Assembly: GCA_964630755.1 (NCBI GenBank) | Contig: CAZVYS010000002.1 | Coordinates: 23,936-87,935, forward strand | Direction: 5' to 3' | DNA: 64,000 nucleotides | Source of the DNA: CAZVYS01 sp964630755 | GTDB taxonomy: Bacteria > Patescibacteriota > Microgenomatia > UBA1400 > CG1-02-47-37 | Shown: piece after piece, positions 1 to 7,272 of the stretch | Numbering within the stretch: the first letter of the stretch is position 1 | Layout of the letters: the number at the start of each line of letters is the position of its first letter | Position numbers and translations under genes: made by a program | The notes under the pieces: model-generated | What the model was told of the DNA's origin: nothing | Seen by the model: the letters and a program-made list of their open reading frames with translations, nothing else | Database searches by the model: none

Positions 1-29
1 CTGCAAAAAATTATCAAACGGGGTCATCT

Positions 30-836
30 TTACCTCACCTTTCCCATCAATTTTTCATGCTCTTCTTCAAGCTTTAACTCATTTAAAATCTTCACCACCC
101 GATTAGGCTCTGGCACATTCTCAATCGTAAACTCCCGTTTTTCAGCTGCAGTTTGAATCGACACATTTCCATAATTCAACATCGCCCTAATCATCCCTCC
201 TTGGTTAAAAGTAACGTCTTCAATATTATCTATCTTTGTTTCTGATATTTCTTTATACAGCAAGTGGTAAAAATCTATGTCAATAATCCGCTCGTCTGTA
301 ATAATAAACACATGATAAAACCAAGAAATAAACTCTTCATAAACAAATGCAATTAACAATAAATACCATATCATCACTGCCATAAACTGAAAATTTCCTG
401 GCATAAAACTAATTAACGGAATCCAGATCAAACCAATTGGAACAATTAACATAAAAAAGGCTGTTAAAATCCACTTTACTTGCGTCATCCAGTGCTGCCT
501 TAATAGCAAAATAACTTTCTCTCTTCTTTCCTGAGTCTCAAACCTAACTCTACCCGGCATAATACTAAATGACTGAATCTTGCCTCTTTTTCTTTGCCTA
601 TGAAGCCTCTCAGCCACAGTTATAAATCTTGGCCCCATTCCATGCTTAGTTCTATCTTTAACTACCGTTACATGCCTATGCTTTTCAAGCTTCGCTTGAT
701 CAAGGTCCGTTCTTGACTGGTTCCGAACTTTCCGTGTGAGCTCGGAACCTTCTCGTTTCTTAGCTCTAAAAATATCTACCACTTTACCTCTTTCTCGGTT
801 CCGCAACTTCGTTCCAGTTCGGAACCTTTTGTTCAC
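30..836 (-). CDS. membrane protein with bacterial PH-like (bPH2) domain
   Basis: A 268-residue protein. Two adjacent hydrophobic helices lie at about residues 118-140 and 145-168, followed by a PH-like domain at about 172-250 (DERIIDIDFYHLLYKEI, then DNIEDVTFNQGG and GNVSIQTA), the pattern of YdbS/YdbT-type bPH2 membrane proteins. No enzymatic role is known for the family. The start is a GTG at 834-836. The first 65 residues are highly basic and are largely encoded by two palindromic elements (797-826 and 719-749), so the ancestral start may be a later Met, for example M67 or the Met before PGRVRF. The domain call is fairly firm. The N-terminus is uncertain. Confidence 0.7.
   Translation of the reverse strand: MNKRFRTGTKLRNRERGKVVDIFRAKKREGSELTRKVRNQSRTDLDQAKLEKHRHVTVVKDRTKHGMGPRFITVAERLHRQRKRGKIQSFSIMPGRVRFETQERREKVILLLRQHWMTQVKWILTAFFMLIVPIGLIWIPLISFMPGNFQFMAVMIWYLLLIAFVYEEFISWFYHVFIITDERIIDIDFYHLLYKEISETKIDNIEDVTFNQGGMIRAMLNYGNVSIQTAAEKREFTIENVPEPNRVVKILNELKLEEEHEKLMGKVR
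719..749. repeat. palindromic element, GGTTCCGAAC family, in CDS
   Basis: Inverted repeat with left arm ggttccgaac and a right arm ending ctcggaacc. It lies in frame in the N-terminal coding region of the PH-domain protein. The same arms recur at 797, 6470, 7241, 45951, 52769 and 61791. Confidence 0.75.
797..826. repeat. palindromic element, GGTTCCGAAC family, in CDS
   Basis: Left arm ggttccgcaac, right arm gttcggaacc, short loop. It encodes most of the first ten residues of the PH-domain protein on the minus strand, directly after the proposed GTG start. Confidence 0.75.
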
Positions 837-876
837 CTATCTATATTTTATCAATAATTAGTAAATAAAAAACACT

Positions 877-2589
877 TTAACGTTTTTCAACATTAAAAAG
901 AGGACCAACTATCTGTATATTAGCCGGTGCTCTTAAGTTAAACCAATTTTTAAACTCATCTCCGCTAAAACTAATCCCATTAATATTTACATTAGTTGTT
1001 TTTCCATTACCAAAATCTGCACTAATCGACACCCCAGAAGCACTATTTATCGGTGACCCACCCCGACTACTTAACTCACTCTTTACCCTAGCTTCATCCC
1101 AAATCTCTCCTCCATACGGATGAGGCTTATCTGTTTGATATAAATGATCTCCCACCCCACTATCTCGTTTAGCAAGCATAATCACGTTAGCTATATCCGC
1201 CACCTCCTCACCCTTTAACCAAGCTGACTTATTGTATTCTGATCGTGATCCCTGAGCCGCATAAAAACAAGGACTATCTTTATCATAGGCCTTATCATTA
1301 AGTTCAGCAAAAGACTCTACTCCTCCGGTAGTATCTCTCAATCTTTTTGTCCAAGCCGTGTCTGTTGACCAAACATCGCTTGACTTAAATGTATACCCTC
1401 CGTCTGTTGACGAATACCAAGCTTTTATTACCTGCCCTCCATTAACCATTACTTCTCCCCTGGTCTGTTCTACCGCCTGCTTCCACTGACCGGTTTTTGG
1501 ATCATTCTTCCACACCTGGCAAGCTTGAGTAGTACAAATCTCACCAGCTCCATTATTAGTATACGAAAGAGCATACGATCTCGCCGCCACTGCCTGAGCT
1601 TTCAAAGCGTCCATATCCCAACTCTCTGGCATCTCATAAATCCCCAACAAATACTCATCCAGCTTTTTCTCTCCATGGCCCTGAATCTTAATCATAATAT
1701 CTTGCTTGCCACCCTCGAAAGAAATGCCGTTAAAATAGGCTCGTAAAATATCCTTGTAATCCTGGCCCGCCTTAGCTCTCCCATAGGCTCCATACTGATT
1801 CATTCCCACTCGATGAGGAATACCATATGTAAAAAAAGCAAAAGCATTTGAAAAACCTGGATTATACTTATCATCCCTGTCATCCACACACATCATTGGC
1901 CCTGCTCCTAACGAACTTGGCAAATTCAAGCTAGCCTGCCTTTGAGAAATAATCGACTGCTGCTTAGCCGTCAAAGTTGCAATCTGGCTAGACAGCTTTG
2001 CCTGATATGCCTTAGCTCCTTCTATCTCTTCCCTAAAAAACTCAGCTTCTTTGTCCAACTGAACCTGTAAACTCGCTAATCTCACTTTATCTTCCTCAGC
2101 TTTTTTCTTATCTCTTTCAAGCTCAATCAACTCAGCTGTAATGCCCGCAATCACCTCTTTATCTTTATCTGTCACTGATTGCTGATAAAACAAATCTCTC
2201 ACCGCATTCTCGCCTGAATCAGCAAACAACACCACTAAATGTGAAGGCACTCGACTAGATTTATAAAACGACAGCACTCTTTCAGCTAAAAGAACATACT
2301 GCTCAGAAAACTCCCGTTCCCTTTTAACAATGCTAATTTCAAGCGCTCGTAAATCTGCCTTGGCTTTTGCTATCCCTGCCTCAATATTATCTATTTTCTC
2401 CTGCAATCTAGAAAGTTCTGCCTCTAAAGGCTTAGTCGCCGCCACACTCTGCTCCCTAGCCTGTGACAACTCATTAATTTGTTTTTGCAAATCATCATAC
2501 GGATCAATTGCTCGAGTATATGCCCTTACTCCACCAAAGCAAACCGTCACTACTAACAACAAACTCAATATCTTCTTCATAATACTCAT
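877..2589 (-). CDS. SpoIID/LytB-domain cell-wall protein with coiled-coil N-terminus
   Basis: A 570-residue exported protein. A signal peptide at residues 4-25 is followed by a long coiled coil (about 30-215) resembling the CwlO/EnvC-type regulators of wall hydrolases. A SpoIID domain spans about 245-450, with the family motifs PHRVGMNQYGAYGRA and YLLGIYEMPESW followed by ALKAQAVAARSYAL and YSSTDGG. SpoIID proteins are lytic transglycosylases acting on peptidoglycan. The coiled coil suggests control by a partner such as FtsEX, which is inference. ATG codons at 2589 and 2580 are both possible, and the second gives a cleaner signal peptide. It is a single gene facing away from the pilin genes at 2698. 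Confidence 0.88.
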   Translation of the reverse strand: MSIMKKILSLLLVVTVCFGGVRAYTRAIDPYDDLQKQINELSQAREQSVAATKPLEAELSRLQEKIDNIEAGIAKAKADLRALEISIVKREREFSEQYVLLAERVLSFYKSSRVPSHLVVLFADSGENAVRDLFYQQSVTDKDKEVIAGITAELIELERDKKKAEEDKVRLASLQVQLDKEAEFFREEIEGAKAYQAKLSSQIATLTAKQQSIISQRQASLNLPSSLGAGPMMCVDDRDDKYNPGFSNAFAFFTYGIPHRVGMNQYGAYGRAKAGQDYKDILRAYFNGISFEGGKQDIMIKIQGHGEKKLDEYLLGIYEMPESWDMDALKAQAVAARSYALSYTNNGAGEICTTQACQVWKNDPKTGQWKQAVEQTRGEVMVNGGQVIKAWYSSTDGGYTFKSSDVWSTDTAWTKRLRDTTGGVESFAELNDKAYDKDSPCFYAAQGSRSEYNKSAWLKGEEVADIANVIMLAKRDSGVGDHLYQTDKPHPYGGEIWDEARVKSELSSRGGSPINSASGVSISADFGNGKTTNVNINGISFSGDEFKNWFNLRAPANIQIVGPLFNVEKR

Positions 2590-2612
2590 TATATTAAAGT
2601 CTTAAGGCTACT

Positions 2613-2681
2613 ACCAATTACTGAATGGCGAATGCCATTCAACTTATAAAGTTTAACAGGCTTTACCCTGCGAATGCAGGG
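2613..2681. repeat. double-hairpin element (69 bp variant)
   Basis: Two hairpins, tgaatggcgaatgccattca and ccctgcgaatgcaggg, are separated by an AT-rich linker with their gaat loops 42 bases apart. The architecture matches the 72-bp double-hairpin elements at 36991, 38100, 38246 and 47784, where loop spacing is 45 bases. It lies between the divergent SpoIID and pilin genes, just upstream of the ATG at 2698. Confidence 0.75.
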
Positions 2682-2697
2682 TGTTAAACTTAGCTAA

Positions 2698-3108
2698 ATG
2701 AAAAAAGCTATCAAATTAGTTTTATTTATATTTCTCCAACTCCTCTATCCTGCTAAAATTTTCGCCGCTATCGGTGCTGATGGCGAAGCCTTTATTGGCT
2801 CCGTTCCTCTTTCTGATTGCACTAAAGGCGTTAACTCCAGCCTTGGCTTCATCCCTTCTGACCCAGTTTGCTTAGATAAATGGATTCTAGGCAACTCTAT
2901 TCTCCTTGGTGGCGGCCTAGCTTTCTTGCTTTCTATTTACGGCGGCATCACTTTACTTCTTGCTAGTGGTAATCCAGAAAAAATTGTCCAAGCTAAACAA
3001 ACCATTACCTCGGCTATCTCTGGCCTTCTTATTATCATTTTTTCACTAATCATCCTCAGATTCATCGGAGTTAATATCCTTCAAATCCCAGGTTTTGGCG
3101 CCTCTTAA
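2698..3108 (+). CDS. VirB2/TrbC-like two-helix pilin-type protein
   Basis: A 136-residue protein. A signal peptide (about 1-23) is followed by a short extracellular stretch and two hydrophobic helices (about 58-82 and 97-122). Between them is the signature loop LLASGNPEKIVQAKQT. This helix-GNPEK-helix layout is shared by all the small pilin-like proteins of the window and is typical of the VirB2/TrbC-type major subunits annotated beside PrgI and VirB4 in CPR genomes. It is predicted to assemble in, or be extruded from, the cytoplasmic membrane. It is followed at four bases by a second copy. No Shine-Dalgarno sequence is visible. Family-level confidence is good, but polymerisation is inference. 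Confidence 0.7.
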   Translation: MKKAIKLVLFIFLQLLYPAKIFAAIGADGEAFIGSVPLSDCTKGVNSSLGFIPSDPVCLDKWILGNSILLGGGLAFLLSIYGGITLLLASGNPEKIVQAKQTITSAISGLLIIIFSLIILRFIGVNILQIPGFGAS

Positions 3109-3112
3109 TCTT

Positions 3113-3460
3113 ATGACTCAATCAGCTACTCAACTTGCTTTAAGTCTACCTGGCTCTTATGATATTCCAGAAAAACCAGGTTGGGCAGGATTTCCAAATT
3201 TTAATTTCGGCTCAACAACAACTCCAGCCAAACTAATCAACGATCTTCTCCCTACCATCTTTGTCATTGCTGGCCTAATTCTTTTCTTCTTACTTATCTT
3301 TGGCGGCTTTACTATCTTTTTATCAGCCGGCAACCCAGAAAAAACCAAAAAAGGCTCCAGCATGATCACCGGAGCTTTAGTTGGCTTTTTAATTATCTTT
3401 CTTTCCTACTGGATTCTCCAATACCTTGAAAAAATCTTTGGAATAAAACTAGTTGGTTAA
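3113..3460 (+). CDS. VirB2/TrbC-like two-helix pilin-type protein
   Basis: A 115-residue protein with helices at about 45-68 and 85-107 around the loop SAGNPEKTKKGSSM. The ATG at 3113 was chosen over an upstream TTG at 3095 that would overlap the preceding gene. It is a paralogue of the gene before it. It lacks a clear cleavable signal peptide and has a 40-residue soluble N-terminus. uppS follows after one base, so the two pilin genes and uppS are probably cotranscribed. A structural role in the secretion/pilus apparatus encoded further right is inferred from the paralogues. Confidence 0.68.
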   Translation: MTQSATQLALSLPGSYDIPEKPGWAGFPNFNFGSTTTPAKLINDLLPTIFVIAGLILFFLLIFGGFTIFLSAGNPEKTKKGSSMITGALVGFLIIFLSYWILQYLEKIFGIKLVG

Positions 3461-3461
3461 C

Positions 3462-4211
3462 ATGAAGCCTCCTCAACACATCGCTATCATTTGCGATGGC
3501 AATCGCCGCTGGGCTAAAACAAAAAACAAGTCCGAATTTGCTGGCCACAAATACGCCACTGATCACACAGTTGAGGCACTAGTTGACCATTGCCTCAAGC
3601 TAAAAATCCCCCATCTTACCTTTTGGGTCTTATCTACTGAAAACTGGAAAAGAGGTAAAACCTGGATGCAACAATACTTTAAGCTTATGCACTACTTTTT
3701 TGACAAAAAACTGGATATCTTAACTAAAAAAGGGGCTAAAATCACTTACATTGGTGATCTTTCTCCCTTTCCCAAAAGCCTTCAAACCAAAATTAAAAAA
3801 GTTGTTAACCAATCAAAAAACAACTCAAAAATAACCATTAATATTGCCATCAACTACGGCGGCCGTGACGAAATCCTCCGCGCTATTAATAAGTTGATAG
3901 CCGACAGAAGGTCCAACCTTTGCGAACGTGAAGGTTGGACCTTAAAGGACTCAAGTCCAAGCGCAGCTTCGGACCTGAGAAAAATAACCTCAAAACAATT
4001 CGAACGCTACCTCGACACCGCCAATCTTCCCGACCCCGATCTACTCATCCGCACTGGAGAGAACAACACTCGACTTTCCGGCTTCATGCCCTGGCAAATT
4101 ACTTATACCCAGCTCTACTTTTCTAACACCCTATTCCCCAACTTCACTCCCGAAAAACTCCAAAAAGCTATCTCTTGGTGGCAACAACAAACCCAAAACC
4201 TAGGCAAATAA
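3462..4211 (+). CDS. uppS: undecaprenyl diphosphate synthase (cis-prenyltransferase)
   Basis: A 249-residue cis-prenyltransferase that condenses IPP onto FPP to make the lipid carrier for peptidoglycan and glycans. The catalytic motif CDGNRRWAK is at residues 10-18, NIAINYGGRDEI is at about 129-140, and the IPP/phosphate-binding RTGENNTRLSGF corresponds to the RTGGEHRISNF region of other members. Start ATG 3462 was chosen over a TTG at 3453. Odd: about 25 residues (RRSNLCEREGWTLKDSSPS and following) between the NYGGR region and the RTG motif are encoded by a perfect 13-bp inverted repeat plus flank (3908-3976), which looks like an in-frame insertion. The gene converges with the mevalonate operon whose product it consumes. 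Confidence 0.95.
   Translation: MKPPQHIAIICDGNRRWAKTKNKSEFAGHKYATDHTVEALVDHCLKLKIPHLTFWVLSTENWKRGKTWMQQYFKLMHYFFDKKLDILTKKGAKITYIGDLSPFPKSLQTKIKKVVNQSKNNSKITINIAINYGGRDEILRAINKLIADRRSNLCEREGWTLKDSSPSAASDLRKITSKQFERYLDTANLPDPDLLIRTGENNTRLSGFMPWQITYTQLYFSNTLFPNFTPEKLQKAISWWQQQTQNLGK
3908..3976. repeat. palindromic element inserted in uppS
   Basis: Perfect 13-bp arms aaggtccaacctt (3908-3920) and aaggttggacctt (3931-3943) flank a 10-base loop containing cgaacg. A further imperfect arm gcttcggacct ends at 3976. The element is read through in frame by uppS and sits where homologues have a surface loop. Confidence 0.85.
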
Positions 4212-4234
4212 TTCCAGGTTACGAACCTGGAATT
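4210..4234. terminator. perfect 11-bp palindrome between convergent genes; possible bidirectional terminator
   Basis: Arms aattccaggtt and aacctggaatt flank the loop acg. It sits exactly between the uppS stop and the mvaD stop, so it may terminate both transcripts. The same palindrome occurs inside coding sequence at 5624 and 61180, which shows it is a member of a dispersed element family and not only a terminator. Confidence 0.6.
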
Positions 4235-4238
4235 TACT

Positions 4239-5207
4239 CTAGGATATAATCCTTACCCCTCTACCAATTCTATCCCGCTTCACTTCTATTACTCCTTCAG
4301 CTTGCTCTAATTTCTTAACCAGCTCTTCTTCATTTCTAGGCTCACAAAAAACAATCACACTCTGTCCTGTATTTAAAGTAAAATAACTTTCCAAGCCTTC
4401 ATCTCGCCATTTTCGAATCTGTTTTATCACTTTCTTAGTTTCTGGTAATAAATAATCTAAACTTAGCCTACTCGTCTTCATCACTCGATGCATACTCAAA
4501 GCTTCAGCCTCCATCAACTCCCCTAGTTTAGTAAAATCTTTGTTTTTTATTATTGTTTCAATCTCTCTCAGCCTCTCTTTAACTCTTTTCAACCTAGGTT
4601 TAAAAAACTTACTAGTGCTCGCCAACTCATGACCTTTAGTTGAAGAGACTTTTTTTTCATCTTCACTAACTACCACTATTAATATTCTCAAGCCCCAATA
4701 ACTAACCGGAAAAACCTGTCTCGCAAACGAGTTTTCATCATCACTTCCTTTTGCCCACTCTACCCATCCATCAGGAATCGACCTACAAGCCGACCCAGAA
4801 CCAACTCTCGCTAATCTTGATAAATCTTTTTCACTCAAACTTAAACCAACTGCTTTACTTGCCGCCAAACTCAATGCTGCCATACCAGAGGCCGACGAAG
4901 ACAAGCCCACTCCCATCGGAAAATTATTCTCACTCACCACCTTCATTCTTAAACTCACCTTAGCCAAATCTCTAATTCTATCAAGTTGCTCAGCCACTCT
5001 TTTTTTAGCTCGACCAGTTGCTCTTCCCCCATTTATAATCACCTCATCATCTTTAAAGTCCTTACTTGTCTCTACCTCAGTTGTCGTACCTAATTTTCCC
5101 AAACAAACCGACACACTTGAATTAGCTGGAATCCGCAAATCACTATTCTCTTTACCCCAATACTTAATCAAAGCCACATTCACCGGTGCAAATGCCTCCA
5201 CTCTCAT
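4239..5207 (-). CDS. mvaD: diphosphomevalonate decarboxylase
   Basis: A 322-residue GHMP-superfamily enzyme making isopentenyl diphosphate by ATP-dependent decarboxylation. It has the N-terminal signature VNVALIKYWGKENSDLRIP, the GHMP motif GVGLSSSASGMAAL at about 97-110, and the decarboxylase-specific segment GSGSACRSIPDGWVEWAKG. Together these separate it from kinases and from archaeal phosphomevalonate decarboxylases. Its ATG overlaps the end of the phosphomevalonate kinase gene by four bases. A purine-rich stretch (gagggtgg) lies upstream of the ATG. It is the last gene of the minus-strand mevalonate operon. No IPP isomerase is present in the window. Confidence 0.93.
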   Translation of the reverse strand: MRVEAFAPVNVALIKYWGKENSDLRIPANSSVSVCLGKLGTTTEVETSKDFKDDEVIINGGRATGRAKKRVAEQLDRIRDLAKVSLRMKVVSENNFPMGVGLSSSASGMAALSLAASKAVGLSLSEKDLSRLARVGSGSACRSIPDGWVEWAKGSDDENSFARQVFPVSYWGLRILIVVVSEDEKKVSSTKGHELASTSKFFKPRLKRVKERLREIETIIKNKDFTKLGELMEAEALSMHRVMKTSRLSLDYLLPETKKVIKQIRKWRDEGLESYFTLNTGQSVIVFCEPRNEEELVKKLEQAEGVIEVKRDRIGRGVRIIS

Positions 5208-6094
5208 CTTTCCACCCTCACTCCTTCCGATTCTAGCTGCAAATCCAAAACCTCTCCTCCTGCCAACCTAACTGCTTCTTCTACTTCTTTTCTACTTTCT
5301 TTATCAAGAAACGCAATCATGCAATCTCCTCCTCCAGCTCCAGACAATTTCGCCCCAAAAACTCCAGCTTCTAGGCTTACCTTAATCAGCTTATCCAGCT
5401 TTTCACTACTCACTCCCAGCTTTTCCAAAATCTCCTGATTTCTATTCATTAAACTACCAAACTCTTGCCACTCACTTTTTTCTATTAATTCTTTTCCTTT
5501 TTCTACTAACTCCCCCATCTCATCAAACCAACTCTCAACTTTTTCAAATTCTCTTTGCCTTAACTGTTTAACTCTTTCTACCATCCTAACCGTCTCTACC
5601 TTTTTTCCTGAATATCCCGTAATAAATTCCAGGTTCGTAACCTGGAATTTCTCAATCTCTTTCCCTCCTATCTTAAAATAAACCAACCCTCCATAAATCG
5701 AGGCTGCCAAATCAAAACCGCTTCCTAAACCTTGCACTTTTCTAACCACTTTAAAACAAAAATCAAACAATTCCTTCTCGCTCCACTTTAGTCTTTTCAA
5801 CTCACTTAATGCTTTAGCTGTAGCCACAGTTACTGCTGCTGAGGACCCCAAACCATATTGACTTGAAAACTCGCCTTTTATTTTTATCTCCACTTCAATC
5901 TCTCCATGCTGCCTTTCAAACTCATTAACCACTTCCCTAATAAACTCTGACCACTCTTTTCTTACCGCTTTTCCCCCAATAACCTCAACCATTATTCGCC
6001 TATTAACAGCCATTACCAAACACGGCCGATCATAAACCACTCCATGATCTCCCATTAAAAGTAACTTGCCTGGCGCTGATACTTTAACTCTCAT
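5204..6094 (-). CDS. phosphomevalonate kinase (GHMP family)
   Basis: A 296-residue GHMP kinase. N-terminal SAPGKLLLMGDHGVVYDRP, ATP-binding YGLGSSAAVTVATA at about 77-90, GLGSGFDLAASIYGG (the phosphomevalonate-kinase-like version of motif 2), and C-terminal KLSGAGGGDCMIAF. It probably converts 5-phosphomevalonate to 5-diphosphomevalonate, because the neighbours supply the kinase before and the decarboxylase after it. It overlaps its neighbours by 11 bases upstream and 4 downstream. A palindrome (5624-5650) is translated as QVTNLEF in the middle of the protein. The alternative, a second mevalonate kinase, is less likely. Confidence 0.85.
   Translation of the reverse strand: MRVKVSAPGKLLLMGDHGVVYDRPCLVMAVNRRIMVEVIGGKAVRKEWSEFIREVVNEFERQHGEIEVEIKIKGEFSSQYGLGSSAAVTVATAKALSELKRLKWSEKELFDFCFKVVRKVQGLGSGFDLAASIYGGLVYFKIGGKEIEKFQVTNLEFITGYSGKKVETVRMVERVKQLRQREFEKVESWFDEMGELVEKGKELIEKSEWQEFGSLMNRNQEILEKLGVSSEKLDKLIKVSLEAGVFGAKLSGAGGGDCMIAFLDKESRKEVEEAVRLAGGEVLDLQLESEGVRVER
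5624..5650. repeat. 12-bp-arm palindrome inside phosphomevalonate kinase
   Basis: Perfect arms aaattccaggtt and aacctggaattt flank the loop cgt. It is read in frame. The same element is intergenic at 4210 and inside the gene at 60295-61860. Confidence 0.85.
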
Positions 6095-6959
6095 TTCTCA
6101 CCCCTTCAGCACCCAGCTTCACCTGATAACTCCTCCAATCACGCTCATTAACCAACTCTTTTACTTTGTCTATTTCAAAACCATAAACCAACAATGCCCC
6201 TGACCCTTCTTTCACTCCTCCGCCTCCACATATCTTAGCTACTCCCCCTACTTTCTCTATTTTCCTCACCATTTTTCTAGCTCTCTCACCCACCACTCCA
6301 ATTTTTTCAAGCAACCTCTGATTTTCTCTTATCAATTCTGGTTTGAAGTTTTCAACAATATTAGCCATTCTTTTAAATTCTTCCTCATAACTACCTTTGG
6401 CCACCATCTTTACCATCTCGCCAGTTGTCTCCACCGGCTTCCCACTATCCACGAGTATAAAAGTCCAAGGGTTCCGAACCTCAGTAGTGTTCGGAACCTT
6501 AAAAACTTCAAATCCCCTATCTTTTTGAAACCTTAACACTCCTCCCTCTCTTACAATCGCTTGATCTACCCCACTAGACTTTCCGTGCATAAAATCCTCA
6601 GCTCTCTTTACTATTTTATTTCTAATCCCCTCGCTATTATCCTTCATCATTCCCCAAACAATACCTGTTGCCAAAGCCGCCGAAGACCCTAAACCGCAAC
6701 CAACTGGAATCTCAGACTTAATTTTAATCTTTACACCTTTCTTAACTCCCAGCTCTTCTAAACACCACCTTGCTATCTTCCTGGCCAGCCTAGTATCCTT
6801 ATACTTGTCCTCAATCACCACTTTATCTTCACTCAACCACCCAACCTCTATTCTCATTCGTTTATCTATTGCTGCCACAATCGCTGGATAGCCATAAACC
6901 ACTGCATGCTCTCCAGCTATAATCACTTTTCCTGGTACCGAAACTATATTTTTTTCCAT
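6084..6959 (-). CDS. mvk: mevalonate kinase
   Basis: A 291-residue GHMP kinase phosphorylating mevalonate. It has VPGKVIIAGEHAVVYGYPAI at residues 7-26, the ATP-loop VGCGLGSSAALATG at about 86-99, HGKSSGVDQAIVREGG (mevalonate kinase motif with the catalytic Asp), and C-terminal CGGGGVKEGSGALLVYG. In the C-terminal motif the usual GAGGGG is replaced by CGGGG. A palindrome at 6470-6498 encodes PNTTEVRNP in a loop. The gene overlaps the DUF35 gene upstream by 16 bases and the phosphomevalonate kinase gene downstream by 11, consistent with one operon. Confidence 0.93.
   Translation of the reverse strand: MEKNIVSVPGKVIIAGEHAVVYGYPAIVAAIDKRMRIEVGWLSEDKVVIEDKYKDTRLARKIARWCLEELGVKKGVKIKIKSEIPVGCGLGSSAALATGIVWGMMKDNSEGIRNKIVKRAEDFMHGKSSGVDQAIVREGGVLRFQKDRGFEVFKVPNTTEVRNPWTFILVDSGKPVETTGEMVKMVAKGSYEEEFKRMANIVENFKPELIRENQRLLEKIGVVGERARKMVRKIEKVGGVAKICGGGGVKEGSGALLVYGFEIDKVKELVNERDWRSYQVKLGAEGVRNES
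6470..6498. repeat. palindromic element, GGTTCCGAAC family, inside mevalonate kinase
   Basis: Perfect 10-bp arms ggttccgaac and gttcggaacc flank a 9-base loop. It is read in frame by the mevalonate kinase gene. Confidence 0.85.
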
Positions 6960-7225
6960 TTGACCCCATATTCTATTACCGCTGCTTTCTCAGCAATTCC
7001 AGATTTTCTCAACACTCCTTTTACTTTCATCCCCATCTCTGGCCTTTTACCACTCACCCACTGCCCAACTACTCTTTTATCATTAACCTCAACCATCACC
7101 ACATAATACGGCTGATCTTCAAATCCCTGCGGTGACTCCAGTATCTTAGTAAAACTAATTATCTTTCCAGCTTTACCTAAATACCTCAACCTTTCATCTC
7201 GTTCTCTCCAAATCTTTACTGCCAT
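6944..7225 (-). CDS. DUF35 OB-fold protein lacking the zinc ribbon
   Basis: A 93-residue protein matching the OB-fold half of DUF35 proteins (GKIISFTKILESPQGFED, YYVVMVEVNDKRVVGQW, GMKVKGVLRKSG, VIEYGVKWKK). In archaea, DUF35 proteins bridge acetoacetyl-CoA thiolase and HMG-CoA synthase in a channeling complex, and their genes cluster with those two enzymes, as here. The usual N-terminal rubredoxin-like CxxC zinc ribbon is missing. The sequence goes directly from WRERDERLRYLGKAG into the OB fold, and the protein contains no cysteine. A bridging role is inferred from context. It lies directly downstream of the thiolase gene, with a palindromic element between them. Confidence 0.82.
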   Translation of the reverse strand: MAVKIWRERDERLRYLGKAGKIISFTKILESPQGFEDQPYYVVMVEVNDKRVVGQWVSGKRPEMGMKVKGVLRKSGIAEKAAVIEYGVKWKKI

Positions 7226-7235
7226 AAGTATTGCT

Positions 7236-7272
7236 GCAGTTGTTCCGTAACCTAACAGTGTTCGGAACCTGC
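7236..7272. repeat. palindromic element, GCAGTTGT/ACCTGC type, supplying the thiolase stop codon
   Basis: Inner arms gttccgtaac and gttcggaac are extended by outer gcagttgt and acctgc. On the minus strand it provides the last codons and TAG stop of the thiolase gene and reaches to within about 10 bases of the DUF35 start. The same outer ends occur at 45996, 46846, 48161 and 48224. Confidence 0.8.

Noticed and set aside
4210..4234. Treating the ATTCCAGGTT palindrome only as a Rho-independent terminator
   Set aside because: It is well placed between convergent genes, but identical palindromes occur inside two coding sequences (5624, 61180), so termination cannot be its sole or original role.
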